Shown: positions 1-5,271, counted from the stretch's first letter. The stretch is DNA of 6,414 nt from Desulfobacteraceae bacterium (GCA_030615565.1 JAUWZC010000129.1:1-6414); one strand, 5' to 3'. Program-made: numbers and translations. The notes: a model not told the origin generated them from the sequence alone.

Positions 1-99
1 ATCGTTTTGGAAAACTGAATCTCCGCCAACGGGTGCTTTGTCCATAAGCGTGAGGTAATGGTCGAGAACATCAAATACGATAGAACCCTTTTTTTTCAT
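1..99 (-). CDS. 5' part of an unrecognised cassette gene (runs off left edge)
   Basis: On the - strand an ATG at 99-97 opens a frame that stays open for 33 codons to the window edge, beginning MKKKGSIVFDVLDHYLTLMD. It starts about 40 bases after the GTT-type core of the attC at 135-194, the usual place for a cassette gene to begin. No good Shine-Dalgarno motif precedes the ATG, and the run of A after it makes the exact start uncertain. A near-palindrome (113-128) lies just upstream. The fragment has no recognisable family: it begins with a basic stretch followed by a short hydrophobic and acidic mix, and is not a clear signal peptide. That it is a real gene is inferred from position and the open frame. 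Confidence 0.5.
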   Translation of the reverse strand, partial: MKKKGSIVFDVLDHYLTLMDKAPVGGDSVFQND

Positions 100-112
100 T
101 GCAAGAGTATTT

Positions 113-128
113 GTAACTTTAAGGTTAC
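113..128. repeat. 16-bp near-palindrome upstream of the left-edge gene
   Basis: GTAACTTTAAGGTTAC reads the same on both strands except for one mismatched pair. It lies between the attC core (135-141) and the start codon at 99. It could be an operator or just the AT-rich leader of the cassette; no promoter boxes are clear around it. Confidence 0.3.
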
Positions 129-134
129 TTGAAA

Positions 135-194
135 ACCGAACGTACTCTTCAGCGGGCGCGGCTTTTTGCGCTCCGCTGGAAGATATTGTTATGC
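135..194 (-). other. attC site a (end of cassette A)
   Basis: Read on the - strand the site starts with GCATAAC (194-188) and ends with GTTCGGT (141-135), a slightly degenerate GTTRRRY core. Inside, CTTCCAGCGGAGCGC pairs with GCGCCCGCTGAAG across a short loop of five A. One extra C and one extra A on one side would be extrahelical bases, a hallmark of attC recognition on the folded bottom strand. The bases between the cores and the stem do not pair, as expected for the unpaired central spacer. The total is 60 nt, within the usual size range. The stop codon of the upstream gene is part of the first core. Confidence 0.87.
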
Positions 195-908
195 ATCTAT
201 ATCGTAATGCTTCGCTTCATGTATACGCTCGACATTCCAACCTGACCGAAGGATTAGTTTGCCATGATCGACGAATGCATCCGACTTTGAGAATTCTCGA
301 TAGCAGACCCTGCATTTAATTGGAGACAATTTCATATCATTTGCTAAAATCGAGAGGACACGTAATTCTGTTTCCGGGACTTCTTCCTCGCTCTGAGCGT
401 ATGAATATACTTCAGTCCATGTTCCGCCACCGGAATTTATCTCAGCAGTCGAGAAACGCAAAGATCCCGCAGAAAACGTTTCATTTGTCTGGTGGCTGGT
501 GACAGCGAATTCATACCAAACACCATGTGCATCATTGTCGATCACTTTCAGTGTGCAACGATATCGGCCGGTGGACCATGGCATTAAAGCCCGAACGCCA
601 ATGAAGTCATCCTCATGGCCTGAGTTCTCGATCCATCCGTGAGGCGCAACTCGAGCGTTTGATGAATCGCGAGTCTTCCATCGCGAGAAAAGAATACCGT
701 GTCTTTGCAATCCGCTTCCGGGTTTAGCTATGTCTGTTTGCAAGCCAAGATAGCAGGCAACTCCTGAAATACCGCCATCGTAAAGCTGGAAATATCGACC
801 GGGACGTCGTTCTGTGTTTCCACAGATTTCTATTTCCAGCGTCAAGTCGTTTAGTGTGGGAGACGTGAAGTCCCAATTGCCATATGCCATTCCCTTCGGT
901 AGTTTCAT
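189..908 (-). CDS. Cassette A protein, DUF3472-like beta-rich domain
   Basis: This is a 239-aa protein. It has no signal peptide and no membrane segment, so it is probably cytoplasmic. The middle (residues about 35-170) alternates beta-strand patterns with glycine-rich turns, with segments such as YLGLQTD, GILFSRWK, GRYRCTLKV and GTWTEVYSY. This order of motifs resembles DUF3472, a beta-sandwich family of unknown role; the match is by eye and only moderate. The C-terminal 50 residues contain a single CxxC (C199, C202), too little for a zinc ribbon on its own. I chose the ATG at 908 because GAGG at 921-918 is nine bases upstream; a TTG two codons earlier (914) sits only three bases from that motif. 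The TAA lies within attC site a. The gene makes up nearly all of a cassette of about 800 bp. Confidence 0.8.
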   Translation of the reverse strand: MKLPKGMAYGNWDFTSPTLNDLTLEIEICGNTERRPGRYFQLYDGGISGVACYLGLQTDIAKPGSGLQRHGILFSRWKTRDSSNARVAPHGWIENSGHEDDFIGVRALMPWSTGRYRCTLKVIDNDAHGVWYEFAVTSHQTNETFSAGSLRFSTAEINSGGGTWTEVYSYAQSEEEVPETELRVLSILANDMKLSPIKCRVCYREFSKSDAFVDHGKLILRSGWNVERIHEAKHYDIDA

Positions 909-933
909 TTGCAATTACCTCAAGTATCGCCAC

Positions 934-981
934 GGCTAACCGACGGCCCTTAGGATGTACGAGTTGAGCCGTTTGTTATGA
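934..981 (-). other. attC site b (end of cassette B), compact
   Basis: On the - strand the site runs from TCATAAC (981-975) to GTTAGCC (940-934). Next to the cores, ACGGCTC pairs with GGGCCGT (one G-T wobble), with unpaired AA and CG spacers between core and stem. The total is only 48 nt, shorter than typical attC sites of about 57 nt or more, and I see no clear extrahelical base. Placement is right: the gene at 976-1383 ends in its first core, and the next gene begins 26 bases after its last core. Confidence 0.65.
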
Positions 982-1383
982 GTTTTCCGATTGATCATTG
1001 GATTGCATTTGTTTTTCAGACTTCTCTGGATGTGCTATTGTATCAGTTCCAAACATGCCTTTTTGCATGGATAACACTTCACCCAACAAATTAGAGAGCA
1101 TCCTTTTTGCTGCAACAGCATCTCTGGCACCATTATGAATATGCTTGAGGATATCTTGCTTTTTATCGCAGTCCTCCAATTCATATGCTGCATTTCTTGC
1201 CCGGGTAAAATTCTTGTCAGACCAATCGGTTGATTGCTGGGATTTCCAAACATTGCCGGCTATCCCTGCTAATTTGTCTTGAACGAGTTTCTCAAATCTT
1301 TCCTTCTCTCTGTTTGTTTTAATGGCATATACAAGAGATGCGGTAGTTATTAATGTGCCAACTATGAATAATAATATATCCAT
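976..1383 (-). CDS. Cassette B small membrane-anchored protein of unknown function
   Basis: This is a 135-aa protein. Residues 3-21 form one hydrophobic helix (LLFIVGTLITTASLVYA) followed by a basic, charged stretch (KTNREKERFEK). That predicts a single N-terminal membrane anchor with the rest in the cytoplasm. Residues 22-108 are mostly helix-forming, and the tail (113-135) is polar and probably disordered. I do not recognise the family. The start is well supported: GAGGAGA at 1397-1391 lies seven bases from the ATG. The TAA lies within the first core box of attC site b, so translation ends at the recombination site. It is alone in its cassette, about 460 bp long. Confidence 0.82.
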   Translation of the reverse strand: MDILLFIVGTLITTASLVYAIKTNREKERFEKLVQDKLAGIAGNVWKSQQSTDWSDKNFTRARNAAYELEDCDKKQDILKHIHNGARDAVAAKRMLSNLLGEVLSMQKGMFGTDTIAHPEKSEKQMQSNDQSENS

Positions 1384-1390
1384 TAGAATG

Positions 1391-1397
1391 TCTCCTC
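1391..1397 (-). promoter_or_regulatory. Strong ribosome-binding site for cassette B gene
   Basis: GAGGAGA seven bases before the ATG at 1383. It lies immediately after the last core of attC site c (1402-1396, overlapping by about two bases), so the cassette carries its own translation signal right at its edge. Confidence 0.7.
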
Positions 1398-1485
1398 ATA
1401 ACGCCCAGGGTAACCAGCGGCGCCACCCAAACTTGCCCGCAAGGCCACCGCGTTTCTCGCCGTCTGGTTGACCCTGTTGTTATGC
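1396..1485 (-). other. attC site c (end of cassette C)
   Basis: On the - strand the site starts with GCATAAC (1485-1479) and ends with GTTATGA (1402-1396). CAGGGTCAACCAGACGGCG pairs with CGCCGCTGGTTACCCTG; the two surplus bases (a C and an A) on one arm are classic extrahelical bases. AA and GGC are the unpaired spacers. The loop of about 35 nt can form a small inner hairpin (GCCTTGC/GCAAG). This is one of the two clearest attC sites in the window, 90 nt long. Confidence 0.93.
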
Positions 1486-1490
1486 TTTTT

Positions 1491-2114
1491 TTAATTATCT
1501 CGATCTGTTATCGCGTTTCTTTGTGTTTCTGGGAGTTTGTTGTACAATTTTTTAATTTCCTTTGGCTGAGTAATCATAATGTGGGCAACAATATTTATGA
1601 GTTCAAATAATTTATTTGCTATCTCAGTGTCATCTTTGAGGTCAATTTGCCCTGGGTGAACTGCGTTGTTGCCAACTACCCTCACAATATCTAAAGCTTG
1701 CTGAACTGTCGCAGGCAGACCCTTTTGAACAAGATTAGCAATATCTTTATTAATATTTTCACCTGACTCTCCTAACTGTTTACAAAGCTTCTGGATACAT
1801 AGCCGAAGGAGCGCGGCAGCACCACGTGGAGATTTATTTAGAATTGATGTTGCTTCGATATAATCTTCGATAATGTCTTTATTCAAATCTTGGTTTGGGG
1901 GTTGAACTCCAGAAATGTCGGGGTAAATCATTTTTTCGTTAAGCCACAATGAAAATTTTTTGCAATGCAAACAAAAAGCGACTTCTAAATTTTTAATGTC
2001 TATAGAACCACCCTCATAATACTTAGCAGACCTCCAAACTTGATGCGAAAAAGCATTGCAATTTGGACAATTGAAACTCGTTTTCTTGAACGAAGGTGGA
2101 GTAATTTTATCCAT
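1491..2114 (-). CDS. Cassette C zinc-ribbon DUF4145 protein
   Basis: This is a 207-aa soluble protein. Residues 14-52 hold two knuckles, C16-P-N-C19 and C48-L-H-C51, typical of a zinc ribbon. From about 85 to 195 there is a helical domain with DYIEA, the segment SPRGAAALLRLCIQKLCKQL (95-114) and the motif RVVGNNAVHPGQ (145-156). That order is characteristic of the DUF4145 family, which usually has this same zinc-ribbon plus helical layout. DUF4145 domains are often found beside restriction-modification or other defence genes; their biochemical role is not settled. The conserved R/N...H motif recalls HEPN-type RNases, but its spacing is not the standard one, so nuclease activity is only a guess. 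Translation starts at an ATG with a weak AGAAG motif upstream, and the stop is six bases before attC site c. It is the only gene in a cassette of about 745 bp. Confidence 0.9.
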   Translation of the reverse strand: MDKITPPSFKKTSFNCPNCNAFSHQVWRSAKYYEGGSIDIKNLEVAFCLHCKKFSLWLNEKMIYPDISGVQPPNQDLNKDIIEDYIEATSILNKSPRGAAALLRLCIQKLCKQLGESGENINKDIANLVQKGLPATVQQALDIVRVVGNNAVHPGQIDLKDDTEIANKLFELINIVAHIMITQPKEIKKLYNKLPETQRNAITDRDN

Positions 2115-2140
2115 TTAAATTTCTTCTATTATTTTCAAGC

Positions 2141-2199
2141 GAATAACGGGCTCTTCAGCCGCACGGCTTTTTGTGTCGGCTGAAAGAGCAAGGTTATCT
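2141..2199 (-). other. attC site d (end of cassette D)
   Basis: On the - strand the site starts with AGATAAC (2199-2193) and ends with GTTATTC (2147-2141). GCTCTTTCAGCCG pairs with CGGCTGAAGAGC, leaving one T unpaired as an extrahelical base. CTT and CC are the unpaired spacers. At exactly 59 nt it matches the size of the classic 59-base element. Confidence 0.94.
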
Positions 2200-2221
2200 G
2201 TCTGATTATAATAACCTTTAT

Positions 2222-2235
2222 TGTCATTATTGACA
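2222..2235. repeat. Short inverted repeat after the nuclease gene
   Basis: TGTCA-TTAT-TGACA lies about 25 bases past the stop of the nuclease gene, in the 60-base gap before attC site d. A 5-bp stem without a following T run on the - strand is too weak to call a terminator. Confidence 0.2.
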
Positions 2236-2258
2236 CAAAGCACATCTATTCTGACAAT

Positions 2259-3332
2259 CTACATAAATTTAACTTCCTCATATTTTTTTTCAAGAATAGA
2301 TATTGGATTCTTGCCATTTGCAATCTCTTCCAAATCACTTTCAGTAATTACAATAATCGATATTCCTCTGACTTTATATGCATCTCTTATTTCACCTTTT
2401 GCATCTTTTACGCCCTCGCCAGTAATGCCGTGTCTACTCAGTAAAATACCAGAATAGCATCTATGATCTTCGACTTTTGCTTTAAAATCGCGAAGGACTG
2501 GAGCCCCGACAGGGTCAGTCCAGTTCTTGCACTCAATCAAAATGTAGCGCCCTAAATCGCGCAACAGCGGATGATCAGAATAATTTCTTATGATACGGTC
2601 TATTTCCGCCTTTGAAGTCCGCACCGAAGGGAGAACTGTAAAATCTTTTATTGAGGCAAACAATGTCTCTGCAAGGGTCTCTAAAGTATTCTTCTTTTCG
2701 TCATTTGTTCCAGCACTTTTCGTTTTCTCCAACAAATCCCTGTAAAAATCAAAATTAAGATTTATAAAGGCACTGTCGCGAGCTTGTCTGATCCATGTTT
2801 CTTGATTTTCTTGAAATACCTTTAAAACAATATTTGGATCGACAGGTGGGTATTCATCAAAAACATTGGATGAAATAGCGCATGAATGAATCCCATCAAG
2901 AATTTCCTCTTGGATATTAAACTCATTCCTCAATGTTTTATAACCAAGTTTCTCAACAGCGTTTTTTCCGACTGTAATACAGTCTTCAATATATGCTAAT
3001 GTGATATAATTTTGTGCTTCGGGACGTCTCTGGAGACTCAAGATTGCTATCCCCAAATTATGTAAAGCCGTCCCCTTATGAACACGGGGGCCTTTTTGCT
3101 GCTCCCGCAATTGAGTATGATATAGCGTCATGTATAAATCAGCTGCCTGTTGAAACATACCTTTTTGCAGGTAGTAGAAACCTACACTGTTCCAGAAGTT
3201 TATATTTGGTTCCGAAGGATGAATTAACTTATTCACTCCTGTAGCCTTTGACAGAAGGGTATTCACAGCCTCGTAGTCATTCGCATTTATTAAACGACCT
3301 ATCTCAGCATTAAGCTCATCTAACGATTTCAT
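2259..3332 (-). CDS. Cassette D TPR plus Mrr-like PD-(D/E)xK nuclease
   Basis: This is a 357-aa soluble protein. The N-terminal half is helical, with two TPR-like hairpins at about 43-76 (FWNSVGFYYLQKGMFQQA) and 87-115 (ALHNLGIAILSLQRRPEAQ), suggesting protein binding. Residues 235-335 form a restriction-endonuclease-like domain: E243-I-D245, then E267-C-K269 in ILIECKNW, a helix with F283 and K284/K286, and the strand GILLSRHGITG (295-305). This pattern matches Mrr-type PD-(D/E)xK enzymes that cut DNA, and all key acidic and lysine residues are present. Such nucleases act in type IV restriction and related defence; that role here is inference. The start ATG follows AAGGGA at a workable distance, and the stop is TAG. 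It is alone in a 1.2-kb cassette, with a DUF4145 cassette next in the array. Confidence 0.9.
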   Translation of the reverse strand: MKSLDELNAEIGRLINANDYEAVNTLLSKATGVNKLIHPSEPNINFWNSVGFYYLQKGMFQQAADLYMTLYHTQLREQQKGPRVHKGTALHNLGIAILSLQRRPEAQNYITLAYIEDCITVGKNAVEKLGYKTLRNEFNIQEEILDGIHSCAISSNVFDEYPPVDPNIVLKVFQENQETWIRQARDSAFINLNFDFYRDLLEKTKSAGTNDEKKNTLETLAETLFASIKDFTVLPSVRTSKAEIDRIIRNYSDHPLLRDLGRYILIECKNWTDPVGAPVLRDFKAKVEDHRCYSGILLSRHGITGEGVKDAKGEIRDAYKVRGISIIVITESDLEEIANGKNPISILEKKYEEVKFM

Positions 3333-3359
3333 CGATAGTTCCCTTATCTTATTGAATGC

Positions 3360-3465
3360 AGATAACGTTTTGAGCTAACCTGCCGGCCTACGTACTTTCG
3401 AGACTGCACTGGCTTTTACGTAAAACCACATCAATGTTCCGGTCAGGTTCAGCGATTGGTTAGGA
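3360..3465 (-). other. attC site e (end of cassette E)
   Basis: On the - strand the site starts with TCCTAAC (3465-3459) and ends with GTTATCT (3366-3360). Between them GCTGAACCTGACCGG pairs with CCGGCAGGTTAGC, leaving a G and an A as extrahelical bases. CAATC and TCAAAAC form the unpaired spacers. GTTAGCT (3379-3373), inside the stem, also resembles a core box, so the true crossover base could lie 13 bases away from the one given. The loop is long (about 50 nt) and contains the palindrome TTTTACGTAAAA (3414-3425). The total is 106 nt, within the attC range. Confidence 0.78.
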
Positions 3466-3604
3466 AATTCTATATCCAAATATTCTCTTTACTGCCAGTT
3501 TCGTAAGAGACACTCAGTTAAAACTCTCAATCTTCCGGATTGTTTCCAGTTATGCTTGCTATTTCTAACTCTGTATGCTCCATTTTTATGGACGTACGGC
3601 CCAA
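3366..3604 (-). other. Cassette E: about 240-bp cassette without a convincing gene
   Basis: The stretch between attC sites e and f, plus site e itself, forms a complete cassette unit with only about 130 bp outside attC sequence. The sole frame with an ATG on the - strand is 18 codons (3583-3527, MEHTELEIASITGNNPED), with no ribosome-binding site. A weak promoter-like pair reading leftward (CTGGCA, 18 bases, TATAGA, near 3475-3505) could feed the nuclease cassette. It may be a promoter or RNA cassette, or a decayed gene. Confidence 0.6.
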
Positions 3605-3656
3605 AGCCTCGGCTCACCGGCACATAGAGCGCGTCGGCTAGAGCCGACAGTTAGGC
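3599..3656 (-). other. attC site f (end of cassette F), one core degenerate
   Basis: On the - strand the site starts with GCCTAAC (3656-3650) and ends with TTTGGGC (3605-3599), where GTTRRRY is expected; the first base is T instead of G. TCGGCTC pairs with GAGCCGA, the pairing continues imperfectly inward with extra bases, and TG and GGC are the spacers. The first arm is also a perfect small hairpin by itself (GTCGGCT-AG-AGCCGAC). Length 58 nt. Overall architecture is attC, though the altered core could reduce recombination here. Confidence 0.75.
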
Positions 3657-3702
3657 CAGAACCCGGTTCATAGTGAAGGCGAATACGAATTGACAATGTG
3701 CT

Positions 3703-3714
3703 TGACAAATGTCA
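3703..3714. repeat. TGACA-AA-TGTCA inverted repeat in the 3' leader of cassette F
   Basis: It lies between the end of the coiled-coil gene (3743) and attC site f. TTGACA also occurs just before it on the + strand (3690-3695). Rightward -10 boxes at the proper distance are not evident, so no promoter is called. The remainder of 3657-3742 shows nothing recognisable. Confidence 0.2.
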
Positions 3715-3742
3715 TCGGTACTGCAACCCCACCTCTGGTTCT

Positions 3743-4249
3743 TTAGCGATTAATGCTCTTCCACGTGATGCGATCAATGCCGAAGTGTTCGTTTAAAAGT
3801 TGCCTAAAGAGCTGACGGAAGCTTTGGTACTTATTGTATAGCTCATTTTGACGTGCTTTATCATGCTCGTAGGCCGTCTTTAAGAGAAGCTTTTTTTCCT
3901 CTTTGAAGAGATTAAAAAACTTATCACCTATAAGGTAACGATAAGCCACTGCGTCTTTCATAATCTCGTCCAATGGTTCCTCCGGTGGTTTTTGGCCCAA
4001 TGTCATCGTCTCCCGCTCTATTTTGGACTGTAGTTCCGTAACTTTGACGTATTTATCCAAGAGTACCTTCTCCTCGAACCGCGACCTTCGCTCAATGAGC
4101 AGCGTCATTTCTTCCAATCGGCGGTCAAACTCTGAAGAAATGGCCCGCTCGGCTACATTCTGCAGTATGAACACAAACGCTGCGCCCAACGCCAAGATGA
4201 CCAATGTGGGCGCTGAATATTGTTTAGCCCATTGAAGTAATTGGTTCAT
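3743..4249 (-). CDS. Cassette F membrane-anchored coiled-coil protein
   Basis: This is a 168-aa protein. Residues 14-30 form one hydrophobic helix (PTLVILALGAAFVFILQ). Residues 34-84 are a charged helix with coiled-coil character (FDRRLEEMTLLIERRSRFEE), and 95-168 are further charged helices rich in K, E and aromatic residues. The likely layout is a short N-terminal tail, one inner-membrane anchor and a cytoplasmic helical rod. No enzyme motif is visible and I do not recognise the family. The start is well supported by AAAGGAGAC at 4263-4255, about five bases from the ATG. It is the cassette nearest the recombinase trio and is transcribed away from it. Topologically it resembles the cassette B protein (anchor plus charged helices), though without visible sequence similarity. 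Confidence 0.83.
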   Translation of the reverse strand: MNQLLQWAKQYSAPTLVILALGAAFVFILQNVAERAISSEFDRRLEEMTLLIERRSRFEEKVLLDKYVKVTELQSKIERETMTLGQKPPEEPLDEIMKDAVAYRYLIGDKFFNLFKEEKKLLLKTAYEHDKARQNELYNKYQSFRQLFRQLLNEHFGIDRITWKSINR

Positions 4250-4254
4250 TTTTC

Positions 4255-4263
4255 GTCTCCTTT
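4255..4263 (-). promoter_or_regulatory. Ribosome-binding site for cassette F gene
   Basis: AAAGGAGAC ends about five bases before the ATG at 4249. It is a near-perfect Shine-Dalgarno motif and fixes this start. Confidence 0.7.
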
Positions 4264-4275
4264 GAGTTATGGACT

Positions 4276-4303
4276 TCCTAACCCCTAAACCCCGCAGTTA
4301 GGG
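4276..4303 (-). other. Degenerate attC or attI-like core pair at the array edge
   Basis: On the - strand CCCTAAC (4303-4297) is followed 14 bases later by GTTAGGA (4282-4276), two outward-matching core boxes. The GC-rich bases between them do not form the paired L boxes of an attC, so this is either a truncated attC or a simple attI-like core. The second box is correctly placed (about 27 bases before the cassette F start) to be the left border of that cassette. It marks the junction with the recombinase trio. Confidence 0.35.
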
Positions 4304-4338
4304 AAAAAGAGGTTTGTAATGGTTTAATTTATTGTGAA

Positions 4339-4397
4339 AGCATAGGGAAACTCACATTAATTCTTTTCACCCAAAAAGAAGGGAGTCTCCCTATGCT
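4339..4397 (+). promoter_or_regulatory. Long inverted repeat covering the start of the first recombinase
   Basis: AGCATAGGGAAACTC (4339-4353) and GAGTCTCCCTATGCT (4383-4397) are complementary over 15 bases with one mismatch, separated by 29 bases. The right arm contains part of the GGGAG ribosome-binding site (4381-4385) and the ATG at 4393. A smaller pair, GTGAAA (4334-4339) and TTTCAC (4365-4370), could form a competing hairpin. In RNA this would hide the start signals; in DNA the arms could be recombinase-binding sites. A weak promoter candidate (TTGTGA 4333-4338, CATTAA 4355-4360, 16-base spacer) overlaps the left arm. Confidence 0.55.
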
Positions 4398-5271
4398 CGA
4401 AACGGAAATGAAGCATTTTCTTAAGTATTGTAAGATATCAGAATTTACAGAAAAATCAATCGAAGCTTTAACGACAAGACTTAATGAATTCAAAAAATAC
4501 CTCGAAACTACTACCATAACGTCTGTCAAAGACATCTTGTATCAACATCTGAGGGAGTATGTTGCCGAGTTCAAAACCCCTTCCGTTCATATCAAAAAAG
4601 GACGAGTTTGGACCTTACATCAGTTTTTCCACTTTCTTACGCTCAACGGATGGGTGAGTGAAAACATAGCACTTGATATACCCTACCCAAAGATTGAAAA
4701 GACTGTTCCACACTTCCTTACCATTGATGAGTATAACCGAACCCTCAGTTATTTTATTAAAAATGCCATAGACTTTTTCGGGTTGAGAAACCTTGCCCTT
4801 ATCATGATGCTGGGATTGCTGGGGCTGCGCCTGGGTTCAATACTGTCATTAAACATTGAGGATATAGACCTTGAGACCGGATTGATCTTCTTTACGGATA
4901 AAGGGAGGAAAGAGAGAACTCTCGTTTTGCCTGGGATACTCTCAATTGTCCTTTCCCAATACCTGAAATTACACGAAAGAAAGCTGGGACCTCTGTTTTT
5001 GTCCAAAAGAAAGAAACGGATCTCTCTGCGCACTTTACAAATCATCTTCAAGCAGGCAGCAGATGAGCTTGGAATAGAAAAGCATCTCCATGCCCATCTT
5101 TTCAGACACACGGCAGCCACCCACCTCAACAGGGTGGCAGGCCCTGTAATCACGCAGCATGTCCTAGGTCATTCCTATCGAAAGAATACAGAGAAATATA
5201 CCCACCTTAACCCCGATCAGTATGCTGTTTATATGAAAAGACACCCCTACATGAAAGGAGAAATGAAATGA
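4393..5271 (+). CDS. Tyrosine recombinase, first of trio (RitA-like)
   Basis: This is a 292-aa site-specific recombinase of the XerC/XerD/phage-integrase class. An N-terminal SAM-like core-binding domain (about 5-95) precedes the catalytic domain. The catalytic residues are all visible: R146 in GLLGLRLGS, a beta-hairpin lysine (K170 or K173), H235 and R238 in HLFRHTAATH, H260 in LGH, and the nucleophile Y269, nine residues after H260 as in the family. It should break and rejoin DNA through a 3'-phosphotyrosine. The insertion typical of integron integrases is absent, so it is not IntI. GGGAG at 4381-4385 supports the ATG at 4393, which is inside an inverted repeat. Its stop overlaps the next gene as ATGA. 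Gene order and overlap match RIT elements. Confidence 0.93.
   Translation: MLETEMKHFLKYCKISEFTEKSIEALTTRLNEFKKYLETTTITSVKDILYQHLREYVAEFKTPSVHIKKGRVWTLHQFFHFLTLNGWVSENIALDIPYPKIEKTVPHFLTIDEYNRTLSYFIKNAIDFFGLRNLALIMMLGLLGLRLGSILSLNIEDIDLETGLIFFTDKGRKERTLVLPGILSIVLSQYLKLHERKLGPLFLSKRKKRISLRTLQIIFKQAADELGIEKHLHAHLFRHTAATHLNRVAGPVITQHVLGHSYRKNTEKYTHLNPDQYAVYMKRHPYMKGEMK

Noticed and set aside
320..502. Rightward open frame of 60 codons
   Set aside because: It lies opposite the cassette A gene, has no ribosome-binding site and no recognisable protein pattern. The same holds for rightward frames at 2221-2457, 3014-3244 and 4023-4235.
2141..2199. Hairpin as a transcription terminator
   Set aside because: The stem is strong, but core boxes, spacers and an extrahelical base identify it as attC, and no T run follows on the - strand. 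The same applies to the other attC stems.
3689..3720. Promoter with two TTGACA-like boxes
   Set aside because: No TATAAT-like box at a suitable distance on the + strand, and transcription to the right would run antisense into the cassette F gene.
4749..5153. Leftward open frame of 134 codons within the first recombinase
   Set aside because: The + strand frame has a complete catalytic motif set; the opposite frame is a compositional shadow. Leftward frames at 5164-5349, 5625-5810 and 5835-6125 are rejected for the same reason.
4393..5271. First recombinase as the integron integrase (IntI)
   Set aside because: Orientation and position would fit, but at 292 aa it is short and lacks the extra catalytic-domain patch that defines IntI; it is also the first of three overlapping recombinases.
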